This document shows, in pieces, positions 26,488 to 36,229 of a stretch of 64,000 nt of DNA (its first letter is position 1; each line of letters starts with the position of its first letter). The notes under the pieces were generated by a model. It made no database searches. It was not told the DNA's origin and saw only the letters and a list, made by a program, of their open reading frames with translations. The stretch comes from Ogataea parapolymorpha DL-1 (Eukaryota; Ascomycota; Pichiomycetes; Pichiales; Pichiaceae). The stretch is taken from positions 620,001-684,000 of the forward strand of contig NC_027862.1 in assembly GCF_000187245.1 (NCBI RefSeq), written 5' to 3'. The position numbers and the translations under genes were made by a program.

Positions 26488-29274
26488 ATGGACGGAAAAC
26501 GACGCAAGCCGCAGCTGGATCTGCATTTTTCGGACGAGGAGGAGGATCTGGGAGAGCGAAGTTTACCCAAGAAGCCAAAAGTGACTTTCAAAAAAATCAC
26601 GAAAGCAGATGCGACTCGATTAAAGGAACGTGAAAGCAGGCAGGACGAGCAGGAGGACCCTCTTGGAGAGGTGGAGCTGCCAAAAGGGCCCACAAAAATA
26701 ACACAGTCAACTCAAGAACCATCTCTAGCAAGCATGGCTGCTCAAGAACGCGAAATGATGGCCGACTCGTCTCCAGCAGCTGAGATAGAGGAAGAGTCTG
26801 ATGTTGAGAACGATCGCGAGTGGTATACCCAAGATGAGACAGTTTCGCACCCTATTATGGAATACGAGGACTACGATCTGATGGAACACGAGATAAGGCC
26901 TACTTTCAAGCGCAGAGCCGTTGATTCTCCGGTGAGCCGTTCTCGATTCGACGAAGAAGGGGCTCCGGACATTGATCTTGTCGTCCATCGTCTAACGCCT
27001 CCGTTCCTAGACTCTGCAACTATCATGACTAAAAAACTAGAAGTCATCGACACTGTTCGAGACAAAACAGGAGACTTGTACAAGTATAGCAAATTGGGAT
27101 CTACGCTAGTCAATGAGCGGCGTGCCAACAAAGATAGGAAAAAAGGTGCCAAAGATGCTGCAAGCATGAACAACTCTCGTCTGGGAAAGATTTTGGGCGG
27201 AAAGGAAAACGCTACGGAAGATTCAGAGCCCAAAGAAGGTGGTAAATTTCTAGACCAGCACACATACGGCCGTCAAGCAATATTGCAACAGAGAAAAAGA
27301 CTACCAGCATATCAGGCCCGTTCCGAGCTGATGAAGGTGATTGCCGAGAACCAGGTTATTGTGGTGATTGGAGAAACTGGATCTGGAAAAACGACACAGA
27401 TTCCCCAATTTCTGTACGACGAAGGCTACTGTAAGTACGGCGGACTCATTGGCGTCACACAGCCTCGACGGGTGGCTGCGCTTTCGGTCTCAAAAAGGGT
27501 GAGCGAGGAGATGGGGGTGAAGTTAGGAAAAGAGGTTGGATATTCGATCCGGTTCGAGGACCGCACCTCTTCTAACACACGCATTAAGTTTATGACCGAT
27601 GGTATCTTGCTTCGTGAAGCACTGGTGGATCCTGAGCTCGACAAATATTCCTGCATTGTGATGGACGAAGCTCATGAACGGTCGTTAAACACTGATATAC
27701 TGCTTGGTCTGTTTAAGCGAATACTCACTCGCCGCAGAGATCTCAAATTAATCATTACCTCGGCCACGATGAATGCTTTCAAATTTTCCAGATTTTTTGG
27801 TAATGCAGAGCAGTTCACCATTCCAGGCAGAACGTATCCTGTTGATGTGATGTTTTCGGCTATTGCGGTACAGGACTACGTTGCGAGTGCCGTGAAACAG
27901 ATAATCAGAGTGCACCTCCGTAGCGAACCTGGTGATATCTTATGTTTCATGACTGGTCAGGAGGATATCGAGACCACCTGCGAGGAGCTCGAAAAACAGC
28001 TTGTGGATCTTATGAAGTCCGATGATACTCTCCAGCCGCTGGAGATCTTGCCCATATACTCCACTCTACCGGCCGATCTACAGGCAAAAATCTTCAGAAA
28101 ATCAAAATTCAGAAAATGCGTGGTGGCCACCAACATTGCCGAAACGTCGTTGACTGTTGACGGTATACGGTTTGTTGTGGACACAGGGCTGATGAAATTG
28201 AAGGTGTACAACCCGAAGTTAGGCATGGATACGCTGCAAATTACGCCAATATCACTGGCACAGGCGAACCAGAGGTCTGGAAGAGCTGGTAGAACGGGCC
28301 CGGGACTGTGCTACCGGCTCTACACTCAGTATGCAGCTACAAACGAGATGTTTGCTGAGCCGATTCCCGAGATACAGCGCACCAATTTGAGCAATACCAT
28401 CCTTCTACTCAAGTATTTGCAGGTGGAAGATTTGTCAAAATTCCCATTCCTGGATAGGCCTCCAATTGAGACCATAAACACCGCCCAGTACGATCTTTGG
28501 TGTCTGGGAGCCCTGGACAACTTTGGAAGGCTGACTGCATTGGGAAAAAAGATGTCAAACTTTCCAATCGATCCGGCTCTCTCCAGACTCCTGATTATTT
28601 CATCGTTTAAACAATTCCAATGCTCTAAAGAAGTGATTCCCATTGTGGCCATGCTTTCGATTCCACCTATATTTGTGAGACCTATGCATGATGCCGCATT
28701 GCAGAGACGTTCAGATTCTATCCGTGAGAAGTTTCAGGTTGCCGAAAGCGACCATTTGACGTTGGTCAATATTTTTAACTTGTTCAAGTCAAATGGTTGC
28801 AAAGAAAGCTGGTGTGCCAAAAATTTCCTCCAGTATAAGTCGCTCCGACGCGCAATCGAAATTCATTCACAGTTGAGCCAGATCATGAAATCACAGAAAC
28901 TGGCCATTCTAAGCAATCCCGACTGGGATGTGATCAGGAAGTGTTTATGTGCTTCGTTTTTTCACCAAGCAGCTCAGTTCAAGAAGCATGGTGAGTACGT
29001 CAATTTGCGGACCGGACTGCAGATGAAGCTGCACCCGACGGCTTCTCTTTACGGAATGGGGGACTTGCCCAAATACGTCATTTACCATGAGCTCTTATTA
29101 ACCGGTCGCGAATACATGAACTACGTAACGGCAGTTGATGGAGAGTGGTTGTGCGAATTCGGCGAGATTTTTTATGCTGTTAAAGAGAAAGGCATCACAT
29201 CCAGAGAAAATCAGGCCCGCAAGGAGCGTGATTTCGCAAGGCTCATCGAGGAGCAACGCAAACTCATTTCGTGA
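26488..29274 (+). CDS. PRP16: DEAH-box spliceosomal RNA helicase Prp16
   Basis: Start is the ATG at 26488; the open frame extends 25 codons further to a GTG, which is rejected. The 928-residue protein has a charged N-terminal region with 'ESDVENDREWYTQDE', then the helicase core. Motif I is GETGSGKT near 295, DEAH near 393, 'SATMNA..FSRFFG.A..FTIPGRTYPVDV' follows motif III, motif V is 'TNIAETSLTVDGI', and motif VI is 'QRSGRAGRTGPG'. The winged-helix, ratchet and OB-fold C-terminal domains complete it. The SATMNA/FTIPGRT phrase separates Prp16 from Prp2, Prp22 and Prp43. Known role: ATP-driven remodelling of the spliceosome after the first transesterification. Its last 11 bp overlap convergent PAN6. 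Confidence 0.9.
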   Translation: MDGKRRKPQLDLHFSDEEEDLGERSLPKKPKVTFKKITKADATRLKERESRQDEQEDPLGEVELPKGPTKITQSTQEPSLASMAAQEREMMADSSPAAEIEEESDVENDREWYTQDETVSHPIMEYEDYDLMEHEIRPTFKRRAVDSPVSRSRFDEEGAPDIDLVVHRLTPPFLDSATIMTKKLEVIDTVRDKTGDLYKYSKLGSTLVNERRANKDRKKGAKDAASMNNSRLGKILGGKENATEDSEPKEGGKFLDQHTYGRQAILQQRKRLPAYQARSELMKVIAENQVIVVIGETGSGKTTQIPQFLYDEGYCKYGGLIGVTQPRRVAALSVSKRVSEEMGVKLGKEVGYSIRFEDRTSSNTRIKFMTDGILLREALVDPELDKYSCIVMDEAHERSLNTDILLGLFKRILTRRRDLKLIITSATMNAFKFSRFFGNAEQFTIPGRTYPVDVMFSAIAVQDYVASAVKQIIRVHLRSEPGDILCFMTGQEDIETTCEELEKQLVDLMKSDDTLQPLEILPIYSTLPADLQAKIFRKSKFRKCVVATNIAETSLTVDGIRFVVDTGLMKLKVYNPKLGMDTLQITPISLAQANQRSGRAGRTGPGLCYRLYTQYAATNEMFAEPIPEIQRTNLSNTILLLKYLQVEDLSKFPFLDRPPIETINTAQYDLWCLGALDNFGRLTALGKKMSNFPIDPALSRLLIISSFKQFQCSKEVIPIVAMLSIPPIFVRPMHDAALQRRSDSIREKFQVAESDHLTLVNIFNLFKSNGCKESWCAKNFLQYKSLRRAIEIHSQLSQIMKSQKLAILSNPDWDVIRKCLCASFFHQAAQFKKHGEYVNLRTGLQMKLHPTASLYGMGDLPKYVIYHELLLTGREYMNYVTAVDGEWLCEFGEIFYAVKEKGITSRENQARKERDFARLIEEQRKLIS

Positions 29275-30214
29275 ACACAATGTTGTCAATGAGACGGGTT
29301 GTTCCGCTGTTTTCGGTGTTGCTGTTCGGAACTCTCACGGCCAGACTCAAAATGCATTCTCGTTCCTTGTCGATGGTGGCATCTTCAGGAACATATTCGA
29401 GGGTGTCCGCGTAATTGAATGCGACATAGTCGATTTCGAACTTGTCGTTTTCACCAACAATGGTTTTTTCGATGCTGGATTTCAGCTCCCCAGTGGTCAA
29501 ATTGCCGTTGTTTGCGTACAGTGAGCGAGCACCTGTCATCGAGCGGTACAATACACTGGCCTGTTTTTTAACTTCATCACTCAAATAGGAGTTTCTCGAA
29601 CTCAGGGCCAAACCCGTCTTGTCACGCACAGTATCAACAACATGGATTTGGACGTTGAACAACAAATCTGACACCATTCTTTTAATAACGATAGACTGCT
29701 GGACGTCTTTCTGTCCAAAGTATGCATTTGTGGGCTCCACAATATTGAACAGTTTAGTGACAACGGTAGCCACACCTCTGAAAAACTGAGGTCTAGCGCG
29801 GCCTTCAAGCTGTTCGGAAACTCCGCTCACGCTCACAAAGGCTCCTTTCTGCTGACTGGTCTCAAGAGGAATACCACTTGGATACATCTCTCTAACGGAC
29901 GGAGTGAAAACTCCGGCTACCCGACGGGCCCTGTCCTTGGAAACGACGGACTCCAGAAGTTGAAGGTCGCGCTCGATGTTGCGCGGATAGGCATCTAGAT
30001 CTTCATGGGGTGCGAATTGCGATGGATTCACAAAAATGGATACCAATGTAACGTCATTTTGCTCGAGCGATTGACGGACCAGAGAAAGATGTCCCTCGTG
30101 AAGATATCCCATCGTAGGAACAAATCCAACAGACAAATCCTTGATCCAGCAGTCTTTCCGAAATTTGCGGAGATCAGCAATGCACTTGAATATCCGAATA
30201 TTTGGCACTGTCAT
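29264..30214 (-). CDS. PAN6: Pantothenate synthetase (pantoate-beta-alanine ligase)
   Basis: A 316-residue enzyme of the cytidylyltransferase-like fold. The N-terminal 'GFVPTMGYLHEGHLSL' carries the HxGH nucleotide-binding motif, 'VSIFVNPSQFAPHEDLDAYPR' is the pantoate site, and 'AYFGQKDVQQSIVIKRMV' and 'LALSSRNSYLS' (KMSKS-like) follow in order. The length is normal (309 in baker's yeast). Known role: ATP-dependent joining of pantoate and beta-alanine, the last step of vitamin B5 synthesis before coenzyme A. An insertion of about 25 residues near 105-130 ('AGVFTPSVREMYPSGIPL..') is typical of the fungal form. Convergent with PRP16. Confidence 0.95.
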   Translation of the reverse strand: MTVPNIRIFKCIADLRKFRKDCWIKDLSVGFVPTMGYLHEGHLSLVRQSLEQNDVTLVSIFVNPSQFAPHEDLDAYPRNIERDLQLLESVVSKDRARRVAGVFTPSVREMYPSGIPLETSQQKGAFVSVSGVSEQLEGRARPQFFRGVATVVTKLFNIVEPTNAYFGQKDVQQSIVIKRMVSDLLFNVQIHVVDTVRDKTGLALSSRNSYLSDEVKKQASVLYRSMTGARSLYANNGNLTTGELKSSIEKTIVGENDKFEIDYVAFNYADTLEYVPEDATIDKERECILSLAVRVPNSNTENSGTTRLIDNIVFTK

Positions 30215-30366
30215 TTTTATGCGATACTAAGATTCAGGAAAAAGGTTCCCCAGACTGAGTCAACCTTCTAAACGGATCTGAAAAAAAAATTTAGAGTCAA
30301 AATAAATTTTATACGAATTTATTCTTGAGTTGCGTCGATAGACGCGTCGGATATTTAAGGGAGTGG

Positions 30367-31284
30367 CTATTTAGCATTGTTCTCTATTAGTCTCAGCAAG
30401 TTGCGCAACAGCATGGCAATAGTGACTTTTCCAATGGACGGAACATAAAGGGAGGCGACGTCTTTCACGTCGTCGTTGAAGTTTTTGTGGCTTGCAAAGT
30501 TGATGGCCACAGCACCGCGTTTAACGTATTCAGTAGGAAACTTGTACGACTCTGAAGGAACTCCGGTAATGATGACATCAGAAGACAACGCACATTCTTT
30601 TAGGCTCTTGTCACAGTCCAAAACCACGTGCTTTTTGAGTCTCAGCCCATCACCACGCTCGTAGATCTGGATGCTATTGATATCAACCGAGTAAACGGTA
30701 GCACCATCGTTAGCGAGCAGAGCTGCCAAAGGTCTTCCCACAATTTCAGAGCGATTGACCACAGTGATGGTCTTTCCATACAATCTGTCTCCATAGTTCA
30801 ACAGAGGATTGTAGACACCCAAATGCTCCAAGATCTTCACGACCGCCAAAGGAGTGCACGGAAGAATGGACTTCTTCTCTTGTTTTTCATCCAAATACCG
30901 TATGTTGTGGTACATGTTGGACACGTAACGGAAATTCAAGCCTTCAACGTCCTTTTCCACCGCAACACACTGTTGCAAATAGCGATCCTGACCGTCTCCA
31001 TAAACGGGGAAGTAAACCATAATACCATTAACCGAGGAATCATCGTTGCATTTATATATTTGGTCCTCCAACTGTTCCTTTTCGACCTGGATCAATTGGT
31101 AATCAAATCCCAGCGACTCACTCGTCTTACCGGTCCATTCAGCATACTGTTTGGCAGCAGGATCTGGGTTGGCAAGCAAGCCTACAAGCTTAGGACGTCT
31201 AGCCAACAGAGCTGCCTTTGCCTGAATTTCATCAGTGAAGCGTTTGGCGATCTTGGAGGCCAGAATGGTTTTTCCTGGTGACAT
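30367..31284 (-). CDS. MTD1: NAD-dependent methylenetetrahydrofolate dehydrogenase Mtd1
   Basis: A 305-residue cytosolic enzyme (320 in baker's yeast). Landmarks are 'LVGLLANPDPAAKQYAEWT', 'VNGIMVYFPVYGDGQD', 'KDVEGLNF', 'PCTPLAVVKILEHL' and the Rossmann piece 'GKTITVVNRSEIVGRPLAALLANDGATVYSVD'. The 'NRSEIVGRP' form and monofunctional length distinguish Mtd1 from the trifunctional Ade3-type enzymes. Known role: oxidises 5,10-methylene-THF to methenyl-THF with NAD, feeding one-carbon units to purine synthesis. It is divergent from the glucokinase gene across 373 bp. Confidence 0.93.
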   Translation of the reverse strand: MSPGKTILASKIAKRFTDEIQAKAALLARRPKLVGLLANPDPAAKQYAEWTGKTSESLGFDYQLIQVEKEQLEDQIYKCNDDSSVNGIMVYFPVYGDGQDRYLQQCVAVEKDVEGLNFRYVSNMYHNIRYLDEKQEKKSILPCTPLAVVKILEHLGVYNPLLNYGDRLYGKTITVVNRSEIVGRPLAALLANDGATVYSVDINSIQIYERGDGLRLKKHVVLDCDKSLKECALSSDVIITGVPSESYKFPTEYVKRGAVAINFASHKNFNDDVKDVASLYVPSIGKVTIAMLLRNLLRLIENNAK

Positions 31285-31657
31285 GTGAAGATAAGAATTA
31301 ATTAACCTTATATTATTTATTTATTCAAGTCAGAAAATAAAAAAAATGTTTATGTGGTGCAGAGGTGTGCTTCCGAGAAAGATTTCGGAAAAATAGGCAG
31401 GGCTGAAGAAGGGACGAGGGTCGGCCGATGTGTTAATACCTCCGAAGTAAATGTACCGTTCCCGAACGGATTATTCACATAGTCATTGAAGGAAAAATAG
31501 AACCCACATATGCAGCTCCGCATTTCCCCGGTCTCCCCATAATTAGAAAGATCATCCCATCATTGGTCGTGCGCCTCCTAATCGTTTGACATCGCTCCGT
31601 GATATTTAACACCACCAAAGTCCGTTAACTGAAAATACATAATCTGTTATAATAAAT
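31285..31657. promoter_or_regulatory. 373-bp divergent promoter between MTD1 and the glucokinase gene
   Basis: No gene. It contains two CCG/CGG-type inverted repeats: TTCCGA...TCGGAA at 31371-31390 (CCG-N10-CGG) and CCGTTC-CC-GAACGG at 31456-31469. An additional TCCGAA lies at about 31441 and a C-rich stretch CCCCGGTCTCCCC near 31529. Such triplet palindromes are typical of zinc binuclear cluster regulators. Which gene they serve is unknown. Confidence 0.5.
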
Positions 31658-33073
31658 ATGAGTTTGGATACTGAAGTCGATAAAATTGTGTCGGAGTTTG
31701 CCGTCACCCAGGAGACGCTCCACAAGGGAGTGGAGCGTTTCATTGAGCTTGCAACTGCCGGATTGAATAGTGATGAGGACAAGTATGGTTTGCCAATGAT
31801 CCCAACTTTTGTTACCTCCATCCCAACCGGTAAAGAGAAGGGCATTCTTTTTGCCGCAGACTTGGGAGGAACCAATTTCCGAGTTTGCTCTGTTGCCTTG
31901 AACGGAGATCACACTTTCAAGCTGATCCAGCAGAAGTCGCACATTCCTGCCGAACTGATGACCTCTACTTCGGACGAATTGTTCTCGTATCTTGCAAGCA
32001 AAGTCAAGGGTTTCTTAGAGACCCATCATGACGGAGCTGTTGCTTCTACAGGAAGCCAGAAATTCAAGATGGGTTTCACTTTCAGTTTCCCTGTCTCGCA
32101 GACCGCCTTGAACGCCGGTACTCTGCTAAGATGGACTAAGGGATTCAATATTCCAGACACTGTTGGACAAGAGGTTGTTTCTCTATTCCAAAAGCATTTG
32201 GACGCCCAGGACATTCCTGTTACTGTGTCTGCCCTGTCCAACGATACTGTGGGAACCCTTCTTGCAAGATCGTACACGGGTTCCAATAAGGAGGGCACTA
32301 CTGTTCTAGGATGCATCTTCGGAACGGGAACCAACGGTGCTTACAACGAGAAGCTCGAGAATATCAAGAAGCTTCCTGCCGAGGTGAGAGAGAAGCTGAA
32401 GGCTCAAGGTGTCACTCACATGGTCATCAACACCGAATGGGGTTCCTTCGACAACCAGCTCAAGGTTCTGCCAAACACGAAGTATGACGCTCAAGTTGAC
32501 GAGCTTACCAGCAATAAGGGCTTCCACATGTTCGAAAAGCGTGTTTCCGGAATGTTCTTGGGTGAGATTCTGAGACATATTTTGGTCGACCTTCACGCTA
32601 AAGGAGTGCTATTTACTCAGTACGCCAACTACGAATCCCTGCCCCACAGACTGAGGACGCCATGGGATCTGGACTCTGAGGTTCTCTCGCTGATTGAAAT
32701 CGATGATTCCACCAATTTGCAGGCCACTGAGCTGTCTTTGAAACAGGCATTGAGATTGCCAACTACTACTGAGGAGAGACTTGCCATCCAGAAACTTACT
32801 CGTGCCGTGGCCAAGAGATCTGCCTACCTTGCTGCCATCCCTATTGCTGCTATTCTACACATGACCGAGTCTTTCAAGGGCCATAACGTCGAGGTGGATG
32901 TCGGAGCAGACGGATCTGTGGTCGAGTTCTACCCTGGTTTCAGAACTATGATGAGAGACGCCATTGCACAGACGCAAATAGGTGCCAAAGGAGAGAGAAG
33001 ACTGCACATCAACATTGCCAAAGACGGCTCATCTGTGGGCGCTGCATTGTGCGCATTAAGCGAAAAAGACTAA
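31658..33073 (+). CDS. GLK1: Glucokinase (hexokinase family)
   Basis: A 471-residue hexokinase-family enzyme. The phosphate-1 loop 'LFAADLGGTNFRVCSVAL' lies at about 64-81, the sugar-binding segment 'GFTFSFPVSQTALNAGTLLRWTKGF' at about 139-163, and catalytic Asp196 in 'SALSNDTVGTL'. 'GTGTNGAYNE' and 'NTEWGSF' line the active site, and the adenosine site is near the C-terminus ('VGADGSVVEFYPGF'). The N-terminus lacks the extended K/R-rich tail of glucose-signalling hexokinases, and the sequence reads closer to Glk1 than to Hxk2, so glucokinase is preferred. Known role: ATP-dependent phosphorylation of glucose in the cytosol, first step of glycolysis. Confidence 0.88.
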   Translation: MSLDTEVDKIVSEFAVTQETLHKGVERFIELATAGLNSDEDKYGLPMIPTFVTSIPTGKEKGILFAADLGGTNFRVCSVALNGDHTFKLIQQKSHIPAELMTSTSDELFSYLASKVKGFLETHHDGAVASTGSQKFKMGFTFSFPVSQTALNAGTLLRWTKGFNIPDTVGQEVVSLFQKHLDAQDIPVTVSALSNDTVGTLLARSYTGSNKEGTTVLGCIFGTGTNGAYNEKLENIKKLPAEVREKLKAQGVTHMVINTEWGSFDNQLKVLPNTKYDAQVDELTSNKGFHMFEKRVSGMFLGEILRHILVDLHAKGVLFTQYANYESLPHRLRTPWDLDSEVLSLIEIDDSTNLQATELSLKQALRLPTTTEERLAIQKLTRAVAKRSAYLAAIPIAAILHMTESFKGHNVEVDVGADGSVVEFYPGFRTMMRDAIAQTQIGAKGERRLHINIAKDGSSVGAALCALSEKD

Positions 33074-33358
33074 GTATACGATTATAAAACGGACTCCGAG
33101 TATAATGATATATAAATTAGAGATTTGCTACCAAAAAAAAATGTCCCTTTTCCTCGTAATTTTTTACCAGCCTGCTCCCCGCACGGCAATAAAAACATGA
33201 ACATAAAAACATTAGTTCATGAGGGGTAACGTGATTTGTATCGTCTGGTTTTTGTATGTGACATTTGCCGGCTAAAAATCGCGGGGAGCCTTTATCGAAC
33301 TAGTTGAATCTAGATATATAAGAAGAATTTTGTACCCCGTTTTCCTTATCTGAAATAA
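33074..33358. promoter_or_regulatory. Promoter of the C2H2 regulator, with paired GCGGGG boxes and a hairpin-like repeat
   Basis: It contains a 9-bp inverted repeat, GCTCCCCGC at 33174-33182 and GCGGGGAGC at 33281-33289. The second copy is preceded by an A/T run (TAAAAATC), which resembles a Mig1-type box. A 7-bp inverted repeat CATGAAC/GTTCATG lies at 33196-33202 and 33215-33221. A TATATAAG box at about 33315 precedes the ATG by roughly 43 bp. Confidence 0.45.
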
Positions 33359-36139
33359 ATGACCAAGCGATACATATGTCAATTCTGTGCCCGCTCGTTC
33401 TCCAGGTCGGAGCACAAGCTCCGACACGAGCGATCACACACCAAAGAGAAGCCATTCCAATGCTCAATCTGCAAAAACGGGTTTGTCAGGCGGGACCTGC
33501 TGCAGCGGCACCTTCGGACGGTTCACGGTTTGGTGTTGAAACACAGTATTGACGGAAACATTTCCACCAACGATGATCTGTTAAAGTCACCATCTGCTGC
33601 AAACGGAGGGTCGGGTGAGATTGTGTCCACCAATCTACAGTTTTCAGCTCTGCCCACGTCGCCAAGTGACTTAGATCAGGTGGAAGACAACGCCGCTATC
33701 TTGGCAGAAAAAACCGTTGTATCGCTTCTCACGCTGTCTAATCGATTCAGACACCTGAACATGGAGCTCAAGAACTCAATTACCAACTATATCATAGTGT
33801 TTGGTAGCAGCAAAAAATGGCAAGAAGATCTTCCCTCAACCAACATTAACAAGTTATTAGCCATCAACGAACTAGACGAGATGCTCTACTTGGTGGTCTG
33901 CCTAGGGGCATGCCAAATAAATGAGTTTGAGGACGCCATTACAATGTTCAACAAAAGCTGGGAAATCATTATCGATAAGATCAGCAATTCCAAGATCAAC
34001 TATAACTCAGGCGAGATCTTCAACAGATTTGTTGATAATTTGATCATTCTTGGTTACATTTACCTCAATTACTTTATCAACTTTTCCAACAGTTCGAAGT
34101 ATAGTTATGAGCAGCTATACAAAAAGATCGCAATTCCAATTGACGTATTATTCGAGTATCTCAATAATATTATCAGCACGCATATGGCCAATAGAGATGG
34201 ACAACCACAGGGAACTTCTGCTCCAAGCAAACTTCCCAGCGATATTGCAGACCACAGTTCTAGACGTGGGCTAGAACCTTTTATTTATTGGAATGCATAT
34301 TTACTTCTCTCGCACTATTCTTTTGTTTTCAACAAGTCACCATCCTCGCTGCACTTATACCTTCTCAACAAATGTCTTCCAGAAGAGCAGCTAACAGATC
34401 AATCCGGTAGTGACGAAACTCTTGGTCAACTAATTACTAATTTATCTGTGATTTCAGGCTCGTTTCAAAACTTTGTGAACCATGATGATCTAACGCTGAA
34501 AGAGAAAGCAATCATATGCGGGTTAATGAATGAGCTTCAGATGGTTAAATTTAACGAGACCAACAAACTGAGCAAGAATGTCATACTCCAACAAGGACTA
34601 TTCAAGGATAACAAGAATTTTCTGCACAACGCTATCATATTAGCAAATAAAAATTTCAATGTCTCTGGAAAGCTTGCTTCCAACTGTGACGACGAGTTCA
34701 TTCGACTTCTGTCTATAGTGAAGAGAAAGCTACTCATCAATTGCCCATTGAAATTTACTGATTTACTTTCAAATTACCTGATCATACCCAAAAGTGAGTA
34801 CAATTGGACTCTTCTGGCTCTCACGTTGAAGGAATTCATTTTTGAGACTGAATCGTTGATCAATGATAAAAACTTTCTCAACAATGACAAGCCTATCATC
34901 GAGTTTGATTTGTCAAAAATGATAAACTTGCTAGGTATTGAAGCTAGCAATTCAAACGCAGCCCCCGAGCTGACTGATGAGGAAATATACAAGAACATCC
35001 ACAATTTCATATCCACACCATTCAACTACAATTTCCTTATAAACAACAACTTAGGAATCACTTTACTACCCTGTCTTCTTCTTGCGCTAATCCTGAACGA
35101 AAATAGCCTGATGTTTCACCGAAAATCTCTAAATCTGCCAGTGAACAATCTTATCATGGTGGAATTTATTATCGGAAATTTTTTGATGCTGATAAGGATT
35201 TTGAATTTCTATCGAAAAAGATATTTCATTGATCTGTCAAATCCTTTGGAAAAAAGTTGGATTTCACGAAACACAAGTAATCCGCCGGATGCATCTAACA
35301 ATGCTAACGCATCTGAAGATGAAGAGCAAGGAGATGAGGAGGAAGATGAAAGCATTATTTTATCCGTCATATTCTACGTGATCAACGAATTAGGCAGGAA
35401 ATACACGTACACTCCGCCTGTTGCAGGCGAACGGCGCCGAGCAAATAGCATATCCATTGGTGAGTTCAGCAACAATAACGAGAAAATGAAAAAGATGATG
35501 AGCTCCAAGGAAAATAAACATGGTTCTGACAAACCAGAAGATACCTTGAAAGCGCAAATTACTAGCGATATCAAGTTCCAAAACATCATGAAAAATGTTC
35601 ATTCAAGTTTTCTGTGCTGGCTGAAACTTTACAGATCTGACTTCACTCAATTGGAACAATTCATTAACGTGCTCGGCAAGGTGTTAGAAAATGACATTTA
35701 TTTAAGACTTCAAAATCAGAAGGCTGGTGGCAGCCCTCATAATCTGGACGTATTTAATCTTATTTCCAGTCATCCGCAACCAAACCCTGAAACCCAGTTT
35801 TTTGGCTCACCTATAACTACCTTTGGGCAAAGAGCCCCGCCGTCAACTTCCAACGATACCGGCTATTATCAACAGCATTCAGATCTCTATGGTCAGCAAA
35901 AGCTTCCGTCATTTGTCGGTCAACATTTACAAGGATCGTTGTCGCCTCCGGGCACAAATCCTATTCTGATAAATAAAGATGATGATCGGATTCTGCTGCC
36001 CCCAATCAACCAGAGCAACAGGCAGCTACCAAATCCTTTTCGTGCTACCGCCGCATCAAAACCAGGACTGGCAGGAACAGAGGGTCTGAGCGAGCTCATC
36101 CAAGCGGCCTCGACGGTCGTTGAGCAAGACAAGAAGTGA
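33359..36139 (+). CDS. C2H2 zinc-finger transcription factor with N-terminal finger pair (Adr1-like architecture)
   Basis: A 926-residue protein starting with two adjacent C2H2 fingers: finger 1 uses C7, C10, H23, H27 and finger 2 uses C35, C38, H51, H56, joined by TKEKPF. The 'RSEH..RHERSHTKEKPF' and 'RRDLLQRHLRTVHG' phrases place it with the Adr1/Rsv/Klf1 type of fungal two-finger regulators. The middle (about 100-640) is helical and leucine-rich, like the fungal transcription-factor regulatory domain. An acidic asparagine/glutamate insert sits near 648-670 and a Pro/Asn/Gln-rich tail follows. Adr1 proper is longer and differs outside the fingers, so I give no gene name. Probable nuclear regulator; its promoter has glucose-repression-like GCGGGG boxes. 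Confidence 0.8.
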   Translation: MTKRYICQFCARSFSRSEHKLRHERSHTKEKPFQCSICKNGFVRRDLLQRHLRTVHGLVLKHSIDGNISTNDDLLKSPSAANGGSGEIVSTNLQFSALPTSPSDLDQVEDNAAILAEKTVVSLLTLSNRFRHLNMELKNSITNYIIVFGSSKKWQEDLPSTNINKLLAINELDEMLYLVVCLGACQINEFEDAITMFNKSWEIIIDKISNSKINYNSGEIFNRFVDNLIILGYIYLNYFINFSNSSKYSYEQLYKKIAIPIDVLFEYLNNIISTHMANRDGQPQGTSAPSKLPSDIADHSSRRGLEPFIYWNAYLLLSHYSFVFNKSPSSLHLYLLNKCLPEEQLTDQSGSDETLGQLITNLSVISGSFQNFVNHDDLTLKEKAIICGLMNELQMVKFNETNKLSKNVILQQGLFKDNKNFLHNAIILANKNFNVSGKLASNCDDEFIRLLSIVKRKLLINCPLKFTDLLSNYLIIPKSEYNWTLLALTLKEFIFETESLINDKNFLNNDKPIIEFDLSKMINLLGIEASNSNAAPELTDEEIYKNIHNFISTPFNYNFLINNNLGITLLPCLLLALILNENSLMFHRKSLNLPVNNLIMVEFIIGNFLMLIRILNFYRKRYFIDLSNPLEKSWISRNTSNPPDASNNANASEDEEQGDEEEDESIILSVIFYVINELGRKYTYTPPVAGERRRANSISIGEFSNNNEKMKKMMSSKENKHGSDKPEDTLKAQITSDIKFQNIMKNVHSSFLCWLKLYRSDFTQLEQFINVLGKVLENDIYLRLQNQKAGGSPHNLDVFNLISSHPQPNPETQFFGSPITTFGQRAPPSTSNDTGYYQQHSDLYGQQKLPSFVGQHLQGSLSPPGTNPILINKDDDRILLPPINQSNRQLPNPFRATAASKPGLAGTEGLSELIQAASTVVEQDKK

Positions 36140-36229
36140 TGCCATCCGATGTTCTTTTTCTAATGTCATTTACAGGAGTACATTAATGATATCATTTGAG
36201 AGAGTAATATTATTCACAATAGCTTCTAA

